Positions 12,001 to 27,000 of a DNA stretch of 64,000 bases are shown here, piece after piece (the stretch's first letter is position 1; each line of letters opens with the position of its first letter). Source of the DNA: Amoebophrya sp. A120. Its lineage: Eukaryota; Sar; Dinophyceae; Syndiniales; Amoebophryaceae. The notes under the pieces were generated by a model, which was not told the origin of the DNA, did no database searches, and was given only the letters and a program-made list of their open reading frames with translations. The stretch is taken from contig CAJINV010000005.1 of assembly GCA_905178155.1 (NCBI GenBank), positions 5,002,256 through 5,066,255 on the forward strand. Direction: 5' to 3'. The position numbers were made by a program, and so were the translations under genes.

Positions 12001-15000
12001 TTGCAAGGCTGTCGTCTACCGCTCGAGTGATGAGACCTGCGTGCTCGCGTGGTTGTTGAAGAATGCCGGGACCGTGGCGGTCGAAACCTTCACCAAAGCG
12101 ATGCAACAGGCGATTCGGGATCAAGCACCGTTTTCAGTCGGTTTGTCCGCGTTTGTGCGGAGGGCTCCGGAGTTGTTGGTGTCCTTACCCCAGATGAACA
12201 GCGACGTGTTACGGCCAAGTTTCAGCGGGTATGACAATTTGTTCAACCAGATCCTAACCGCGACCTTCAACCGGGCGGAAACGGAGCCGTTGTCGTTATT
12301 ACCGCATTTGGACTTCCTGAATCTGCCCGGCGGCAACACCAGTTTCAAATCCATTCGCCTCGTACAGGAAAGGATGCGAATTCGGACGAGGTTTTTACTC
12401 CCCTTGATTCCCGGGACTTTGTCGACGAATCTAGTTGCTACCGCACCGTCGAACTCGCCGCAGTCTTTGGATTATCTCCTCGATTTGATCCGCCCGGCGG
12501 TGCAAAAGGCGGTGGTGATCAATCTTAGAGGAAGTCACGACTCGCTTGGCCCGAACGGGGCGTACTCCGATTTGTTCCAGGATTTATCGCCCGGTAACAT
12601 CACGGTTTCGGTGTATTCCATCCCGGACTTGTATAAAAAGTCGAAGCAGCTCCCGAGTACTGCTATCCCAGCAAATCACGCAGATTCCGTTCTGGTTGAG
12701 ATTTCGGTACCATTAGCCGTTGACTTTACGAATCCGAATCTTGCTAACCTGACCGATGCACAGGAATTATCGGATCTGAAGCAGAACATTGCGGATATGC
12801 TGACGCCGAGTTCCGCGGACTCTGCGTCGACGAATACCACCGGTTCTGGGTCGACTACTACAAGCACGATGTTTACAGAGGTTCTTCCCATCCAACTCTC
12901 TTTCGCGGGCGTCCCGGTTTCTGAACCTTTATTCGCAACGGGGAGTGGTGCCGACGCGGACGAGATGGTTCTGAATAAATACAGCAAAGCGGTGTTGACG
13001 GAGTTAGTAGCGCCGAACGCTGATGGAACAAGCACTTCTCTGGGCTTCACTCTCCCGCCCAACAAAGTTTCCTCCGCCGTCCAGCCGATCGTGTCCTCCA
13101 CGGAAGCCAGCAACGTGAAATTTATCCGGTCCAAACTCCGTTTGAATGTCAGCTTCAGGGGGAAGCAGTTCAAAGACTGGGTGCAGAACGCAATCGCGAC
13201 AAAACTGCAAGAGGAGGTGGATTTCTGCGCTTCTACTACGAACGTGAATTCCGATGATGTTGAGACACAGAAGCAAACCAAAAACTTCTACTTCGCGAAG
13301 AAACTGCAGCAGGAGATTGCAGCCGGGGGGTTGGACAAGTCGGAAATTCCGAAGATCAAGAAGGAAAACGTGATAGTGTTTGAACAAATCTCCTCCGCGG
13401 CAAGGGGGGCTAAAACCTTGGACTTCGAAATCCTCGTGAAAATCGAGGAATCCGAGGCGGTGAACGCGGTGTCGAGTTTGGTTTTATCGCTTTTATCTTC
13501 CAAAGATTCCGAGGAATCTTACACTTTCGGCCCGAATTCGGTTTCGAACTTCGGGAAGGAACTGAAGGACTTTTTAATCTCGACGAAAAACACGTATTTC
13601 TCCCAGTCCTACGGCGGCGCGCTAAAAGGGGTTAGCCTCCCATCGATGGCGCAAGCCAGTCCGACGGCGAAAAATCTCCGGTTCAGCTTCGATTTCTCGT
13701 TGGATGCGACGAACTCCGCGTCTTTATCCGATGCGGAAATCAACGAAAAAGTGACAAATTTGGCGAAAGTATGCTGAGTAAAAACGTACCCACCCCAGAG
13801 TTGTCATGCAGATCTGCATGCCAAAAAAGTTTCTCATGTGGAGCCCCATGCGAAGCATTTTCTAGTCGTGCTTTAGAGTTTGTGATGCTAGAAGGAGCAT
13901 GATGCACTAGATCTGTGATGCTTCTGAACTAGCGAAGCAGGACCACACCATGAGGGCAAACTTTTCGTGCGAAACAGCGAAAGCTGGTTGATTTGTCTAG
14001 CAGATTTGCCATCTTGACTCTGGTGCGTGGGCCCCGTTTTTACTCAGGATAGAAAGCGGCGTTAGCTACTGCGATTTATCGAGGGACCGGGATCTGGCTC
14101 ATGCCGGCGCAGATCTCACTGTATTTCTTGGAGAACTCCATCACGCCTTTCAAATCCCCCGTGTTTCAACTGACGATCCCCGCGACGAAGCCGAAACTGC
14201 AGTGGTTCTTGGCCTTCCAGTTGGAGAAGTTCGTGACGGATTACGTCGCGGTGGAATTGAACGCCCTAACTGCGACTGTTCCGGGAACAACGGCGAGTGT
14301 GGAGAGTTGTGGCATTTTGGCGCAGAGGTTGGGGTACACAGACACTTCCGCTCCAAACAGTAAGCCATTCAGCTGTGACAGTTGGAAGCAGATAGTTTCC
14401 TACACGGCGGTATCAACTGTAAAAATGTCTGGGTCTGGAAGATTGCCAGGTTTGTCATGCACATTTTGCATGGCTCCTGATGTCTGTGATGCATGCCCTA
14501 GCATCACAGATTTTGTGAGGGCTTCCTGATGCCTATACCGCATGACAAATGCTCTCTCCGTGTAGCAAAACTTGGACGCTCTTTGCTGCTCATGCAATAC
14601 AGAGTTTTTTAGAATCCAAAATCAGCATGACAAGTTGGATTCTTCCAGACCCAGACATTTTTACAGTTGATAGGTGGACTCCGCGAAGATCAAGCCGTAC
14701 ACGAAATCCTCCTCTTATGGACGTGTCAGGCTTGAAATCGTCAAAGTTGAAATAATTTGTAATGCATAAAATGCATGGCCCGAGGTACGTGCGTTGCAGA
14801 GCAGGCAAGTGAGGCCGATTGTATGCCTGTTAGGGGTTACAGCTCGAGCTGCTAAAGTAGCATGAGAAAATCACTCTTCTTTGCCTAAACAGCATGACAA
14901 ACTGGATTTAGGGCCCACCAAAATTTGTCATGCGCCACTTGGTAACTGGGTTCCAACTGGCATCCATTTTATGCATGACAAATTATTTCAACTTTGTCGA

Positions 15001-18000
15001 TTTCAACTCTGACACATCCATACCTCTTACGTGGCTGCGGATCCTGGTGTGCTGGAAGATGATCCAGTTGTTTCGACCGGGACGGTTACTACAACATTAG
15101 CTGGAAGTGGAACCGCAGCTCCGGTTATTCCCCCAACTACCCGTATCATGCAGCAGGTTGTTGGCTTCACCTTAACTTTGCCGTTAGACGCTCCATCCGC
15201 CGACGGGAAAGTTCTGCAACCGACGAGCATCCAGGTGTTGCAGAATTGGGTTGAGCACGTTATCAAACAAGAAGCGGGGAGGATTTTAGCTTCCGACACG
15301 GCTGTCGAATCCTCTCTGCAAAAACCTGACGGCTCGAAAGGCGACATTTCCCTCCAAATCCCCACGACTGGGATTACAGTCGCAGTAGAATCCGCTTCAG
15401 AAACGAAGGTAACAACCCCGGCGCCCTGTCAGCTCTACGAGCCGGGGTCTGCGGTGCCGGGGAAGTGGGAACTGTACATGTACAAGCACGGGGAAGTAAT
15501 CGAGAACAACGGGTGGCGCGACATGCGGTACGGGCAAAACCCGAACGGTTTGAATTCCCTCTGCCCCCACCCGACAAGTGGAAATGCGAAGATGGCGGAG
15601 GCGACCTTTGACCAGATCTGCTACAAGGAAGTCTTGGCGGTGGGCGGGACCGGGGCCTGGGTGCGGATCAAGCGGAAGGACAATGGGTGTATTCCCGCGG
15701 CGCACGCGTTTGGACCGGGGGAACACTTATGCATTGCAAATATGTCTGGGTCTGGAAGGATGCAAGTCTGTCATGCGTGTCTTACATGACTCCTAATTCT
15801 GTGATGCATGACCAGGAAACGGGCCTCTTGCCTGTCATGCAAAAACGCAGTTTGTCATGCGCAAACGAAACGCAAGGCAGCTACAAAATTTGTCATGCTC
15901 GGCTGCGTATGTCAGTGTGCTTCACATTCACAGATTTGCATCACAACTTTCCAGACCCAGGCCACACGTTTGCACTTCATAGCACTCTATCAACGGCCAG
16001 TACTCCATGGTGACGTCGAGTGGGTTATCAAATGCAAAAATGTCTGGGTCTGGAAGAATCCGAACTTGTGATGCTGCATTTGGATTCCGAAAAAATCTGT
16101 ATTGCATAAGCAGCAAAGGGAAGGCAATTTTGGCTACGCGGAGAGGGCATCTGTCATGCGGAATAGGCATCGCGAAGCCCTCAAAAAGTCTGTGATGCTA
16201 GGGCATGCATCACAGACATCATGGCCCATGCAAAACGTGCATGACAAGTCTCAGAATCTTCCAGACCCAGACATTTTTGCATTTCATATGGGTTTTCGGG
16301 CGACGCGAAGGTCGGCCCGGTAAACCACGGTCCGCTCTTTTCTGACGCGATGGGGGGTGGCCAGTGGATGTGGCGCTGCAATAAAAAACCGGGAATGCAA
16401 TACGATGCGGAGAATTGCGCGTCATACGATACCGGGGGTGTTTTGGGTAATTCTTTCTCGGATCCTAATACCTGGGGCAATCTGATTTCGATGCCCGGCA
16501 TGTATGACGCGGGGAAAGGGGAGGCAAACTGCTGCAAGAAGGGGTACAGCTGGGCCTGGTACGGAAAAACGACGACGGCGACGGACGTCAGGCCTGCTTT
16601 CTCCGTATCAAATGCAAAAATCTCTGGGTCTGGAAGAATGCCAGACTTGTCATGCAGGTTTTCCATGAGCCATGAGGTCTGGTATGTAGGACATAACATG
16701 ACAGATTCTCTGAGAGTTCTATCCTGCATGAGAAACTGCCTTCCAAATTGGTCGAAAGTGGATGGCTTTTGGCACTCATGCAACACAGATTTTTGCATCA
16801 TTCGGAATTAGCATGACAAGTTGCAATCTTCCAGACATCCAGGGATTTTTGCAATCCATACTCCGGCGTGCTCGGAATGCAGATTATCAACGCGACGTTT
16901 TTAGTCAGCATTCCGGTGGATATGGTCGTGGAAAGCAGTAGTAGTAGTACGAGTGCAGCTGGATCATCCGGCTCTGGCTCTACTGGTGCAGCTTCCTCTA
17001 GTACAACCACCGCTGCGATTTTGGACGTGAAGCAACTAGAGCAGACCTTTTCCGCGGTCGCGAAAGCGATCAAGGAGAAACTGCCCGCCGGGGTGGAAAC
17101 CGCGTTGACAAACACTTACAAACTCGGCTTGAGGAAGGAAGAGATTGAATTTCTCAACGACCCAGTTCCCGCGGGCGACAGTTTTGTCTCAACAGAACCG
17201 GCGGGAAGTTCCATTTCCCCAACTACAGGTCAGTCCGCCGCGAGCCCAACATTTGTGGAGGGGAAGTTGAAGTTTTCCACCCACAGAGGGGTTTACAACA
17301 AGGACATCTCCCCCGAAGCCGCAATGGAATTGGAGGAGAAACTGCTGAAGGAAGCGCTGCAAATCGCCATTCAAAAAGCGGTGAAACGAACCGTCTTGAA
17401 AGAAGAACTCCGGCAGTCGGACCCCTTGGCGATCGAAGAGAGCAACTTCGAGCAACCGGCGGTGCAGATTTCCCCGCCTTCATCTGTGCGCGTAGTGAAG
17501 GAGGAGCGAACGGCGACGGTTTTGTTCCACGGGTACTACAGTTCAGACATTGTGGGCGAGTTGTTAGCTGGGTTCTCTGATTCCCCGAACAGCAACCAGA
17601 CGGCTTTGGTCCAGGCGATTGCGAATGAGTTCGCAAAAGAGGTGCAGAACCCGACGACTCCCACGACCGCGAAGATCGGGGTGAGTAAGATCGGGTTGAA
17701 GGAAAATAGTTCCGCTTCGATTGTGTCGCAGACGAAGTTCTCTTTAAAGGTGAAAGCGCCGCAGAAGACCACAGCTTATTTGTTATCCACCGTCTTTCAA
17801 AATTCGCCCTCAGTTCTACAACTAGAACACGCTGTGGCGAAAGCAGTCGCGAGCTCGTTCCGTTCCGCCGTTGGTGCGTTCGACGAATCGGTCTTGTCCG
17901 CTGAGCATGTTTCCGTGACGCTGAATCCTGATCAAGTACCGGGGATCGATTCGGAAGTGGAATTCACTTGCTCCGTCCCGTTTGGAGATCCGGTGACAAG

Positions 18001-21000
18001 TGAAGAAGTGCTCAACGTGGAGTCGAACCACCCGTATTCGGTGAAATTTAAGCAAGATTTGTTGAACAACGTGAAGCAGAATTTCATCACTCTAAAACCA
18101 GTCGACCCGAACCCAAATATCATCGCGGGCGCGGCCAGTCTCTACTCTGAGCAGCAAATCCAATCCAACGTGAAACAAGGCTCGGTGCAGACGACCTCTT
18201 TTGCTTCCAACCGCATGCATCTGGACGTTTTATCGGAGAAGGCGCAGTTGGACCGATTGTCTTTGACTGCGATTGTGAAAACTTCTGCCGCGAAAGCGAT
18301 GGTGGAGGCGCTGGCGACTGGGGACAGTATCCCAGCTGGGAAATCGAAGTTAGAGTTTGTCGAAGAGAAGTATGGGAGCAAGTACTTACTACCGATCACC
18401 TATGGAACTGTCAGGATTGAAATCGTCAAAGTTGAAATAGTTTGTGATTCATAAAATGGATGCCAGTTGGAACCCAGTTTCTAAGCGGCGCATGACAAAT
18501 TTTGGTGATGCCTAAATCCAGTTTGTCATGCTGTTTAGGCAAAGATGACTAATTTTCTCATGCTACTTTAGCAGCTCGAGCTCTAACCCCAAACAGGTTT
18601 ACAATCGGCCTCCCTTGCCTGCTCTGCAACACACGTATTGCGCGCTATGCATTTCATGCATCACAAATTATTTCAACTTTGGCGATATCAAACCTGACGC
18701 TTCCATATCACCCCGGCTTCCGTCGTGATCCGGTTTTTTGAGCCGGATCAACAGGCAGTTGCGACCAACGCGAACCAGTTTGCGGATCGAGTGCAGAACC
18801 TTGACAGCTCCGTTTTGACGAGTTCCGGCATTGACAAGACGAATACCAAGGCGGACTTCTTCGACTTTTCTGTCTCTTTGCTGATGCCCTCGTGTAAGGA
18901 CCAGTCGAACTGTAGTGACAAAGCGGAACTACAAGCATTGAAGGACAAAACTGTCGCTGCGGTCTCTGCCGACGCGGTGGCGAAGTCAGCTGATGGAACA
19001 ACAGATAAAAACCCGTCTGGGAAGAACTTCTACGAGAAATTCCTTACCGAGTTGAAAACCCTAGGGGTGCCGACTCTCCAGGAGGTCATTATGCCGCACG
19101 CGATAGGAGCTGCGACATCCTCCTCCACTGCGAAATCTTCTGCGCTTCTCTTCTCCCCGACACAATCGACCCAAGTCGCGGCCGTTGCGAAGCCGCAGGT
19201 TAGTGCGATTCTGGACAAGGACGAGCCGCAGCCGGTGGTTTATATCGAAACCAGAGGGGTGTTGCGATCTCTCGCGGAATATGGAATGCAAAAATGTCTG
19301 GGTCTGGAAGAATGCAACTTGTGATGCTAAATCTGAATCATGTAAAAATCTGTGTTGCATGATTACCAAAAGCTGCCCACTGTTGACCTAATCGAGAGGC
19401 AGTTTCTCATGCAGGATAGGCATGATAAAACTCTCACAGAATCTGTTGTGCTATGTCCTACATACCAGACCTCATGGGTCATGGAAAACCTGCATGACAA
19501 GTCTGGCACTCTTCCAGACCCAGACACTTTTACATTTGATACAGAGTCGGCTATTGCAGATCCATCGGAGATTTTGGCTAATACCGGTGACGCAGCGAGT
19601 TCGGCGACGACTCAGAAATCGGAAAGCGAGATATCCTATGTAAAAACGTCCCCACCCCAGAGTCAAGATGGGAAGTCTGCAACACAAATCCCCAAGTTTT
19701 GGGGATTCTGCATGACAAGCTTCCATCTGCAGTGTAGTACTGGCTGACAAGGAAAGCCGCATGACAAAGTCATTTTCTCGTCCTGTTTACAGCATTACAA
19801 ATTCCAAAACACGACTGGAAATGCCTCTCATGGAAGTGCGCATTACAAATCTTCCTGTCATTGCACATTTGCATGACAACTCTGGGGTGGGGATGTTTTT
19901 GCACAGGATATGAGATTTTGAGGGAGATTCTGGAGGAAGTTGGGCAGTCTGCGGCGGAAGAAATTCTCCCGCAGGTAGCTTTGCTTTCTTCCGAAGATGT
20001 TGACGGTGTCGGTGCTGGAAGTTCTGGTTCAACTACATCTGGCGCTTCGACTAGCACCGGCGCCGGCGCAGAGTTCGGAATGAACACCGAGGCTTATTAT
20101 CTCGCGCACCGGACAACCACAATTGCGCCTGACGGGAGTACGATAATTGCCACCACGGCGACGCCGACCACGACAACCGCAGCGAGCACTGCAACCGGAA
20201 ATACGACCGACCCAACAACGACGTCCACTACTTCCACTTCTACCACCACCACTTCTTCCACAACCACCACAACTTTCGTCCGCGACCCAGCGTTGGCGAT
20301 AACAAAAGTGAAGGCGAAACTGTTGCACGCGTCATTGGGAAAATACCCAGTTGGCACCGTCCCTTCCTCCCTAGTCGGAAAAATCTACCGGGAGCAGCAC
20401 TTCGCGCTGACGTTTGACTTGAAGAACGTCACGACCAAGCGGTTAGGCATGATTCAGGAGCAACTTTCTTCCGACTACAGCAAATTTGGCATCAATTTGC
20501 GGGATAAGATCACGACTTACACGAAAAACCCGAGTTTGAACAAGGGGCTGATGACCAAGTACACTTTACACGATATGCGGAACGCGGAGCGGATTTCCAC
20601 GACGACCGCGGTGATTGACATTGAGGAGATTCCGGATGATACGAAATACGAACTGCAAAACGACCGGACGTATTCGTTAGAACCCTCCGCGATTGATATT
20701 GAACTACGCCTTGACGGCGGGGATTTGCACGGGGCGGAAACGTATCAAATGTAAAAATGTCTGGGCCTGGAAATTTCTGAGACTTGTCATGCACGTTTTG
20801 CATGGGCCATGAGCATGATGTCTGTGATGCATGCTCTAGCGTCACAGACTTTTCGAGGGCTTCGCGATGCCTATTCCGCATGACAAATGCCCTCTCCGCG
20901 TAGCCAAAATTGCATTCCGTTTGCTGCTTATGCAATACAGATTTTTTGGAATCCAAATGCAGCATCACAAGTTTGCATTCTTCCAGACCCAGACACTTTT

Positions 21001-24000
21001 GCACTTGATAAAACGCTCTTTTCTGCGAGCAAAAGGGTCCGAACAGACGCGATCGCCGCGGGGAAAACGTCTGCGTTCGCAAACCCGGAATCCCCTTCCG
21101 TTTGGACGAGCCGAAAGTGCTTAACGGGCGAATTCTTCTCCCGCGACGCCTACGATCTCGGCGAAGATCGCGTGTTGGTGTTGAAACTCGCTTATGCATG
21201 GCAAAAGGATTGTACTAGTAGAAAGCGCATCTTCACAAATTTTTCCAGAAGAAAAAATGGAATTTGTAATGCTGAACTAGCTAAGAAACCAGATCTGCGG
21301 TATTGCAATTAGTACGAGTGCGATACTTTTGCACTGGATATCGCTTTGCCCAACCCGAAACACGGCTTTACCGGGGCTCACAAGGATATCAAAAGTAAAA
21401 ATCCCTGGATGTCTGGGAACTTGTGATGCTGGGTGGCGTCTCATGATAAGGCTACAATTGCTGGCTCAGCATGACAAGTTTCTGAGCTTCTAGGTGCTAT
21501 GCCTATTCTGCATGACAAACTGCGTTCCTGCATCACAGAAAAACGGAGCTCTTGGGTAACGTGCATGACAGATTTAAGAATCATGCCAGACAAGCATGAC
21601 AAACATGAATTCTTCCAGACATCCAGGGATTTTTACAGTTGATAAAGGACGGGCAAACACAATTAGCCGCGGACGGGACGGATCATCAGTTGGTGTACGT
21701 GTTTAACAGTGAATACTTATTGAAAGGAAAAATCCCCCCTCCCCACATTGAAAAGGCACGACTTCGAAAATTTGTGTTGCTGATTTGAGGTCACAAATCC
21801 TTTTTGTCTTGCAAGAAGACAAGGGCAGGAGCTTTAGCCCCATTCTGGAAGCGGTTTGTGATGCTGTTGGGCCTAAAGGGGAGCCGTTTGCCATGCTAAA
21901 CAACTAGACACGCCCGCCCCTATCTAGCCTGGAGATCTGTCCGCAATGCCTCTCTGCAATACAAAGCTGATTTGTGTACCCAAATCCAGCATCAGAAACT
22001 TCGTTTTGATATGGGGAGGGGGGGTTTTTCCTTTTGATAATTCTTCTCGGTCAGCAAAAAAGCGCACCAGCAGGGGTTCTTCTTACAAAACGCCACCGCG
22101 AAGGCGATCACTTCTGGGAGTAGTGGCGGAGAGGAATTTTTAACCGTCTCCACCGACGCGGACGTGGCGAATAAGTTGACAAACAACCAGTACTGGGCGA
22201 CCAGGTGGGTGGCGAATGTAGGGGAGCTATCAAATGCAAATATCGATCTGGGTCTGGAAGATTGCATGACTTGTCATGCAGATTTTCCATGACGGCGCAT
22301 GAGGTCTGGAATGCAGGACCTAGCATGACAGATTCTGTGAGAACTCCAACTCTATCATGCCTGTGCTGCATGAGAAATAACTCCTTCGCAACTTGATCAA
22401 AATCGGACAACTTTTGGCGCTCATGCAACACAAATTTTTTCAGGATGCAGACTTGGCATGACAAGTTGCAAACTTCCAGAGGATCCACACATATTTGCGA
22501 TGCATAGGAGCATGGCAACGTGACTTACCACGACACCGCTTATGGTCACCCGGGCAGTCCGCCGGCCTTCGACGGCTTGTTGCCGGCGAGCATGAAGAAG
22601 ATCCGGGACTTTTTCGAGGACACTGCTAACAAGGGGAAAATTGACAAACGGAAAAACAAATTGTTTTTGGGTGTTATCCCACCGGATAGTGTTTTACAGT
22701 CTATGTCGACGAGTAATTACAAGCCGTTCAACGGTTGCATTCTATCGGCGATGGTCTACAATAAGGAGCAGCTGAATAACCCTCCGATGAAGACCGCGCC
22801 GCCGCGAAGTCAAAAAATCGCTCAAGCTTGGTTGGACCAGAATGAGAAGGAGATCGTCAAAAGTGGCGGTGTGTTTCCGGCTTTGATGAAGGTCGGCGAC
22901 TCGGTCGCCTACGGCATGCCGACGACTACGACGACGGCGCCGCCCAACACGGTTACTACGACAACCACGGCTTTTTCTTTCCCGACCATCTCTGTCACAC
23001 GAGAGCCGGACACCGTGGACTGGTACGACGCCATGGCTTTTTTGCCAGACAACGTCGGCGGGTTTTACGGCGGTGTTTGTTCGGACAGCAGCACGGAGGA
23101 CATATCCTGTGTGAAAACGTTCCCACCCCTACAGAGTTGTCATGCAGATTTGCGATGACAGGAAGATTTGTAATGCGCATGTCCATGCTAGGCATGACAT
23201 ACTCATCGTGTTTTGGAATTTGTGATGCTGTAAACAGGATAAGCAGATGGATTTGTGATTCGATTATCTTTGGTAACATGCACTACACTACAGAGTGCAA
23301 CTTGTCATGCGTAGCTCCCAAAACAGTCTGTTTATGTCATGCGTGGCTCCCAAAACTTCTGGATTTGTGTTGCTAAGTTCCCAACTTGACTATGGGGTGG
23401 GGACGTTTTTACATATGAGAGGACAAGGCAACTGTCTACGACAAAATCTGTGACGAGGCGGATACTTCTATTGCGGACTGCGACAGTACTACGCACGACT
23501 GCTGGGAGAAGCCGGATGCGCTGGCAACAGATTTACTCCCCAGGGACGTTTTGAACGAGATTGTACAGAATCCCGACTACACGAACAACGGCCGGGGCAG
23601 TGGGGATAAGTACGAACCGCACCAGTACAAGCGCATGAACCTGGGCAGTCCGGATTTCGTCTACGAATTTGTGCGGCTTGGGATCTGCGGGACAGCAAAC
23701 TACGGCCAGTACAACAGCGGCACTACGATTGTGCCGGATTACCTGTGCAATGAACCAAACGGGGGGCTAGACACAAAGCTAGGCGTGCACAAGTTCAATA
23801 AGGTCCAAAAACGGCAGTACATCTTCCGCCAGTGCGACAAGTTTGTGAAAACGAACAGCTACTGCGCCGGGGTGAGCTGGAACCAGGAACCGGATATGAC
23901 GCACGCGAGCCCCGGGTACGCTAGGCCCTACGGCAGCATGGAGCGCAACATGAACGCCATGGCCATGCCTGGTTGCTTCCCGAGAAGTGGTGGTGGCTGG

Positions 24001-27000
24001 AGTGCACCAGTCGGAGATATCAGCGGTGTGCGGAGTAAAGGTACTTCCGGCAACGTCGACGGCGGGGGGAATGTGTGCTGGCGGCACAAACCCGTGCCTT
24101 ATTCCCCGACCTTGTCGAAATTCGGCCACTGGTACAGTAGGTTTGGGACCAACAAAGCCGGTTCTGGATTCTGTACCGCACAGAATGCGAACCCGAACAG
24201 TGGATCTGTGATCAAAATCGCGGAAAAAATCACGCTGGGCGAGTGTTTCAACTTGTGTGATGCGATGGGCGCGGATTGCCAGGGAATTTCGATGGATAAG
24301 AGGACCAAATACAGCCACACGTACCAGGGACAAACCTGGTCGGCCCGGGAGGATTCGGATGAAAAGCGGGACTGTTTTTTGAAGTTCAATGGGAAGACCT
24401 GTCAGCAGTTGAAACAATCGAACACCGGCCCGAAAAACGAGAAAATCACCTGCGATAACCTCCCGGCCGGAACCCCGCCCATCAATTGCCCGGTCGGGTG
24501 GCATATGAAATGCAAATATGTCCGGGTCTGGAAACTTGTGATGCAAGTCAGTCAATAACAAATGCACTGTAATGCGCCGCCAAGCATGACAAGTTGCTTC
24601 GTGCTTCTGTGCTGCGTATTCCGCATGAGAAACTGCGTTTTTGCATGACAGGCGAGAGAGGCTGTTTGTGGCCACGCAATACAGATTTAAGGGCCATGCC
24701 AGATCAGCATGACAAATCTCGCAATCTTCCAGACCCAGACATTTTTGCATTTGATAGGGCAGAAGCGAAAGCCGGACCCGAACTTTTTGTGCCCAGGCCG
24801 GTACGGGTGCTCCGCGAGTACGTGTTGCGAGGAATCGACCTGTGCGAACAACAACGGGGGAAAAGTCGCGTCTCCTACTGCTTTCGATTGCGCGTTCTAC
24901 GGGGCGACGGCGCTGGAAGGAGTGGATCCGAAGACTATCCGGTGTGGGAGACACGGGGAGGGGTGTACCGTGCAGGACTGCTGTTCTACTGTGACGACGA
25001 CCACCACCGCTTCCTGGCCCCGCCCGCCCTACAGTCTGACAAGCAGAACCGGACTGCAGGACATTGTGGACCACTGGTACAATAAGGATTTGTCCAATTA
25101 CAAAGGTGTCCGCGAAGTGGGCGACGGAAGGGGTATCAACTGTAAATATGTCTGGGTCTGGAAACTTGTAATGCTGCGTTGGGAATAGTGCATGCTCTGT
25201 AATGCACAGCCAAGCATGAGAAATATCTGCGCTTCTTCGTGTTGCGTGTTTCGCATGACAACCTGCGTTTTTGCATGACAGGCAGAAGGCTTTCTTCTTG
25301 GACACGCATCACAAATTTTTTGGTCATGCCAGACAAGCATGACAAGTCTCAGAATCTCCCAGACCCAGACATTTTTGCAGTTGATAAGGGGTATCACCGA
25401 CCGGAACGACCGCAAGTGGAACAAATGCCGGCAGAATGTCGTGCTGAAAGGCGAGCTCACCGTGTTCGAAATCAGCGTGAACCCGCAGGACAGTACCAAA
25501 GCTGTCGTGAAATTAAACGGCAAGTTGATCAAGTCCCAAGTCACCCACCCGCAAAATTCCTTCCGGTGGCTGGGCTTAGCCGCGAGCAACCGGATTTGCA
25601 AGGAATTGTGTGAGAAAGACGTGGTTTGTACGGGTTATCAGTACTTCGATGTCGGCTTCCCGAACTTCGAGTGGCGAGCCTCGTGCTACGCCATTTCGAA
25701 GCAGTTTTTGAAACGAAATTCCATCGCGATTTTGCAGTCTTCCGAGACGGGAATTTGGCGGAAAAAGGTCTATTTGGCGGATTGCAATGGGGAGGAATCG
25801 GTCAAAAATTTAGTTTTCGCGAAGAAGAAACTGTATCAACACGGCAGCTGTGCGAGAGGTGGGGAGGTTTGCAAGCAGATCTTTCCACCAGCATCAACCG
25901 GTACTAGCACGGCCGTGCAGCAGTTCACCTACGGCTCCAAGCCCGATTCCGAAGTGTTCCTGACTCACTCGAAGAGTGTGGAGGAGTTGCAAAAGATTTG
26001 CAAGAGTGGTTCTTTGTCGAACACTTTTATCCACTGCTGGGACAAATACGCGCAGAAAGCGAAAGGGGACGCGAATTTGCTTTCTTCCAGTGATTACATC
26101 GACGGCTTCAAGTCGGTTGCGAAGGGGAAGCTCGCTTGGGGGCAAAATCAAACCCCGCAGAAACTGTATCACAGCTCGCAGCAGCTCGGCAAGTACTACG
26201 AATTCAAGGGCCGCGGTGGGTGCCTGATCGGCGGGAAGTCTCCGCTGCACGCGCGCGGCCGGGTGGAAACCATTGCCGAGTGCGCGGAGGTGTGCGACCT
26301 ACTCGGCGCAGACACCTGCTCCGGGTTTGACACGCAGTACGCGAGATGCGATCCAGGTTCTTTAAAGGAGAACAGCGGTGACACGTGCAAGGTAAACAAC
26401 GTCGGCGGGTTCGCCTGCGCTTCAACCTGCCAATTGATGCAGGTGAACTGCTACCTGCACTTGAGGTCTTCCACCAATTGCGTCCCGCTGAAGGCCCTGC
26501 CATTCGACTTCTACGACCAGTGCGTCCACAGGGTTTCTTCCTCTACAGGTGCCGGAACCGTGGACGGAACCACCACTCCGTCCGTCCCCTACGACCCGGT
26601 TCGGACCTGTTTCGCGTTGAAAGACAGCGTCACCGACACCAACGCTGGGCTGCTGGGCTACACTCCGAATTCGGATAATTCCCAGTTCTTCTGGCCGTAT
26701 CAGCCGGTGGCGGCTGGGATCGAGTCCTTTGTCCGGGACAGCGCCAATTGCGGTTCTGTGAGCAATACAGATTACACCTATCTCCAGATCGCCATCCGGC
26801 GAAACGCGGAGGTCTATCCGAACTGGTGCATGCTTTTGTGCAACCGCATGTCGAAATGCACCAGAATCGTCCAGTTTCTGACCGAGTTCAAGTGTATTTT
26901 GGAATTAGAAGACGCTGATGGATCAACTTGCAGTGCGGAGTTACAAACTCTCGGGCTGCAGGATGCTTCTGGGGGAATCCCTCCCGCGGCTTTGGCTGCG

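Noticed and set aside
20152-20277. Microsatellite expansion in the Thr tracts
   Set aside because: Threonine codons are mixed (ACA, ACC, ACG, ACT), so the repeat exists at protein level and not as a DNA repeat unit.
23779-25305. Long reverse-strand open frame (about 508 codons), and others such as 2579-3535
   Set aside because: They mirror strong + strand exons, run through element sequence, and carry no recognisable domain.
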